A DNA stretch of 64,000 nt from an uncultured Anaerolineae bacterium (lineage in GTDB: Bacteria; Chloroflexota; Anaerolineae; Anaerolineales; Villigracilaceae): assembly GCA_903822545.1 (NCBI GenBank), contig CAIJPN010000213.1, forward strand, positions 1-64,000. Direction: 5' to 3'. Position numbers and translations under genes: made by a program. Shown piece after piece: positions 62,217 through 64,000 of this stretch (position 1 is the stretch's first letter; the number at the start of each line of letters is the position of its first letter). The notes below the pieces were generated by a model that saw only the letters and a program-made list of their open reading frames with translations, ran no database searches and had not been told where the DNA came from.

Positions 62217-63386
62217 CTAATCGCCAGTGGCGGGCGCCGATACCGCGTTATGGGTGTGCTCTTCGGCATCGAACAGCGGCAGGTATTTGGCTGCCAGCCC
62301 AAAGGCCAGGATGCCGGCCGAGAATATCGCCACCGAGATGGACATTTCCACCAGGCTGGGGGCGTAGCCGGGGTCGTTCAGGCGCGCGATGCCAAACCAA
62401 CTAACGTTGAAGCGGTTCAGGATCATGCCCAAAAGGGTGATGATAGCCCCGGCCAGCAATCCATTGGGGCTCTGGCGCACTTTTTGCATTGAAAACAGCA
62501 CAATGGGCGCAATACAGCCCAGCAGGATTTCGGCCCAGAACAGCAGGCTCATCGTTCCACTGGTGAAGAGCAGGCCCAGTTCCCCGGCGAAGGCCAGGTC
62601 AGCCAGTTTCAGGACGAGGTAAGTCCCAGCGGTATAGGGGATGGCGCGGGCCAGTTTTTCGAGCAGGTGGATTTCCAGGCCGCGTTTGAAGTAACGGGAA
62701 CTGAGCGATGACTCGAAAATGATCATGCTCAGGCCAATCGAGAGCGCCGAGGTGAAGAACATGACTGGCAGGATCGGCGTCCACCACAGCGGGTGAAGTT
62801 TGGTCATCTGGATGAGCAGCAGCGAACCGAGCGAGGATTGGTGCAGGGTAGACAACACGACGCCAAAAATCACAAACGGCATGATGAATTTGTGAACGAA
62901 ATGGGCCGGTTTTTCCCATTTCATGCCTTCGAAAACCACCGGCGCAAACTCGATTGCCAGCACGGTCAGGTAGGACATAACGCAGATACCGATTTCGAGC
63001 AAAACCGAAGTGTGGTTCCAGTAAATCAGCATATACCAGATGCGCTCCGGGTGGCCGAGGTCAACCAGCAAAGCGATGGCAACCATCAGGTAGCCGATGA
63101 AGGCTGTCAGCACGGAGGGGCGCAGCAGGGGCTTAAGTTCCTTGATTTGGAGGATATAAACCAACCCGGCCATGATGAACCCGCCGCTGCTGATGGCGAC
63201 CCCGGTGAACAGGTCGAAGCTGATCCAAAAGCCCCAACCGTAGGCATTGTTCAGGTTGCTGATTGGCCCAATGCCGAGGGCAAACCGCACCATTGCAACA
63301 GTGAAGCCAATCGCCATCAGCGTCAGCAGAACCCAGACAATCGGCGGCCAGCGCAGGGCGGGGTGGAAGTTGATACGCAGTTTCAT
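62217..63386 (-). CDS. hybB: HybB/NrfD-type membrane quinone-reactive subunit
   Basis: 389 aa with about ten membrane helices. Features of HybB: YGWGFWISFDLFTGVAISSG, IWYMLIYWNHTSVLLEIGIC, LSTLHQSSLGSLLLI and WWTPILPVMFFTSAL. The family has no haem and passes electrons between a quinone and an Fe-S subunit. Its ATG overlaps the stop of the ferredoxin gene by four bases. In E. coli HybB serves hydrogenase 2; here the catalytic subunits are not in the window. Confidence 0.92.
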   Translation of the reverse strand: MKLRINFHPALRWPPIVWVLLTLMAIGFTVAMVRFALGIGPISNLNNAYGWGFWISFDLFTGVAISSGGFIMAGLVYILQIKELKPLLRPSVLTAFIGYLMVAIALLVDLGHPERIWYMLIYWNHTSVLLEIGICVMSYLTVLAIEFAPVVFEGMKWEKPAHFVHKFIMPFVIFGVVLSTLHQSSLGSLLLIQMTKLHPLWWTPILPVMFFTSALSIGLSMIIFESSLSSRYFKRGLEIHLLEKLARAIPYTAGTYLVLKLADLAFAGELGLLFTSGTMSLLFWAEILLGCIAPIVLFSMQKVRQSPNGLLAGAIITLLGMILNRFNVSWFGIARLNDPGYAPSLVEMSISVAIFSAGILAFGLAAKYLPLFDAEEHTHNAVSAPATGD

Positions 63387-64000
63387 GACTTCGCCTCCGT
63401 TTCCTTCTCCGCTGCAACAGGGGCGGCGGCTTCTTTTTTCTTGTTCATCTGGTTGACGCCAATCGCCACACCGGTCAAAACCGTGCCCCAGGCCAGCGCA
63501 AACGGGATGGTGCCTTCCATCACTGCTTCGCTGACTTCCAGGACGGGCGTTTCGGGCATTTCGGGCAGGCCCAGTTCACTGAACGGAACATGCGACAGGA
63601 TGAGATAGGATGTGCCGCCGTTCTCGAACTCGCCGTAAACGTGATTAATATAGCGTTCGGGGTTGGCGTCGATGCGAGCATGCGCTTCGGCAATCAGGTC
63701 GGCGCGCTCGCCAAATTTCAGGGCATCCGTCGGGCAGGTGTGAACGCAGGCCGGAACCTGTCCCACTTCGAGCCGCTGGGTGCACATCGTACACTTTCGG
63801 ATAAAGGCGCCTTCGAAAACGCCCTTGTTCCAATCAAAGTTCGGAACTTGGAAGGGGCACGCGTTCATGCAATAACGGCAGCCGATGCACTTATCGGCCT
63901 CGTAGACCACCGGGCCATCTTCGCGTTTATTCCACGCGCCCACCGGGCAGGCCGAGGCGCAGTCTGGTTCGATGCAGTGCATACAGTGATAAGGCATGGA
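63383..64000 (-). CDS. hybA: HybA-type [4Fe-4S] ferredoxin subunit (N-terminus beyond the window)
   Basis: 206 codons visible, open to the right edge. A Met at 63997 sits just before the second cluster and is unlikely to be the start: the first cysteine group and any Tat signal should lie beyond 64000. Visible clusters: CMHCIEPDCASACP, CIGCRYCMNACPF and CTMCTQRLEVGQVPACVHTCP. ERYINHVYGEFENGGTSYLI and a C-terminal membrane helix (IPFALAWGTVLTGVAIGV) are typical of HybA. It conducts electrons from an exported hydrogenase or similar enzyme to HybB. Confidence 0.92.
   Translation of the reverse strand, partial: SMPYHCMHCIEPDCASACPVGAWNKREDGPVVYEADKCIGCRYCMNACPFQVPNFDWNKGVFEGAFIRKCTMCTQRLEVGQVPACVHTCPTDALKFGERADLIAEAHARIDANPERYINHVYGEFENGGTSYLILSHVPFSELGLPEMPETPVLEVSEAVMEGTIPFALAWGTVLTGVAIGVNQMNKKKEAAAPVAAEKETEAKS

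Overview
The window looks like a chromosome segment of an anaerobic Chloroflexota bacterium, most likely class Anaerolineae. This is inferred from gene content, not a database match. The pointers are a fused alpha/beta glycyl-tRNA synthetase, HybA/HybB-type and HdrD-like membrane electron carriers, a selenocysteine formate dehydrogenase, a T-box leader on thrS, multi-GAF signalling proteins, a DUF92 protein, and many short palindromic or tandem repeats. There is no phage, IS element, CRISPR array or biosynthetic island, so the gene content is mostly core genome.

Layout. 1-4.9 kb (minus): Hpt protein, response regulator with cyclase domain, and a huge GAF-repeat protein running off the left edge. 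5.3-7.2 kb (minus): secreted M28 peptidase. 7.4-10.4 kb (plus): HdrD-like membrane Fe-S protein and an FGE-sulfatase-fold protein. 10.4-16.7 kb: HD-like protein, TIGR01777 epimerase, HNH endonuclease, then an ABC exporter with an MBL-fold hydrolase. 16.8-25.8 kb (minus): lgt, CDP-alcohol phosphatidyltransferase, ftsK, S1-domain protein, 7TM sensor, GNAT, Ig-like membrane protein and purine nucleoside phosphorylase. 26-30.8 kb (plus): coupled HD-GYP and GGDEF proteins. 30.8-35.8 kb: threonine aldolase, gmk, rhomboid, ugd and a methyltransferase. 35.8-40 kb (minus): pstSCAB and an Rrf2 regulator that appear to share an operator. 40-46.4 kb (minus): DUF92, PH-domain protein, DegT aminotransferase, a catalytically stripped prolyl-tRNA-synthetase-like protein, bactofilin, fabI and 3-methyladenine glycosylase. 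46.5-52.3 kb (plus): NuoE-NuoF fusion, pentapeptide protein, selenocysteine formate dehydrogenase and a rubrerythrin-like protein. 52.4-56.9 kb: DUF362 protein, tRNA-Val, T-box leader, thrS and an SDR. 56.9-64 kb (minus): HybA, HybB, multihaem cytochrome, FmdE-like protein, TIR fragment and glyQS.

How it fits together. The NuoEF fusion and FdhA form a soluble NAD-linked formate dehydrogenase. HybA/HybB, the multihaem cytochrome and the HdrD-like protein suggest quinone-linked anaerobic electron transfer. Cyclic nucleotide signalling is present as a class III cyclase, an HD-GYP/GGEEF pair and a CRP-like palindrome before ugd.

The most notable observations are these. (1) A formate dehydrogenase is split by an in-frame UGA that is followed at once by a textbook bacterial SECIS hairpin. 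(2) A prolyl-tRNA-synthetase paralogue lacks its aminoacylation motifs but keeps editing and anticodon domains. (3) Short repeat families have inserted in frame into conserved enzymes and into a T-box leader. (4) Matching palindromic operators precede both rrf2 and pstS.
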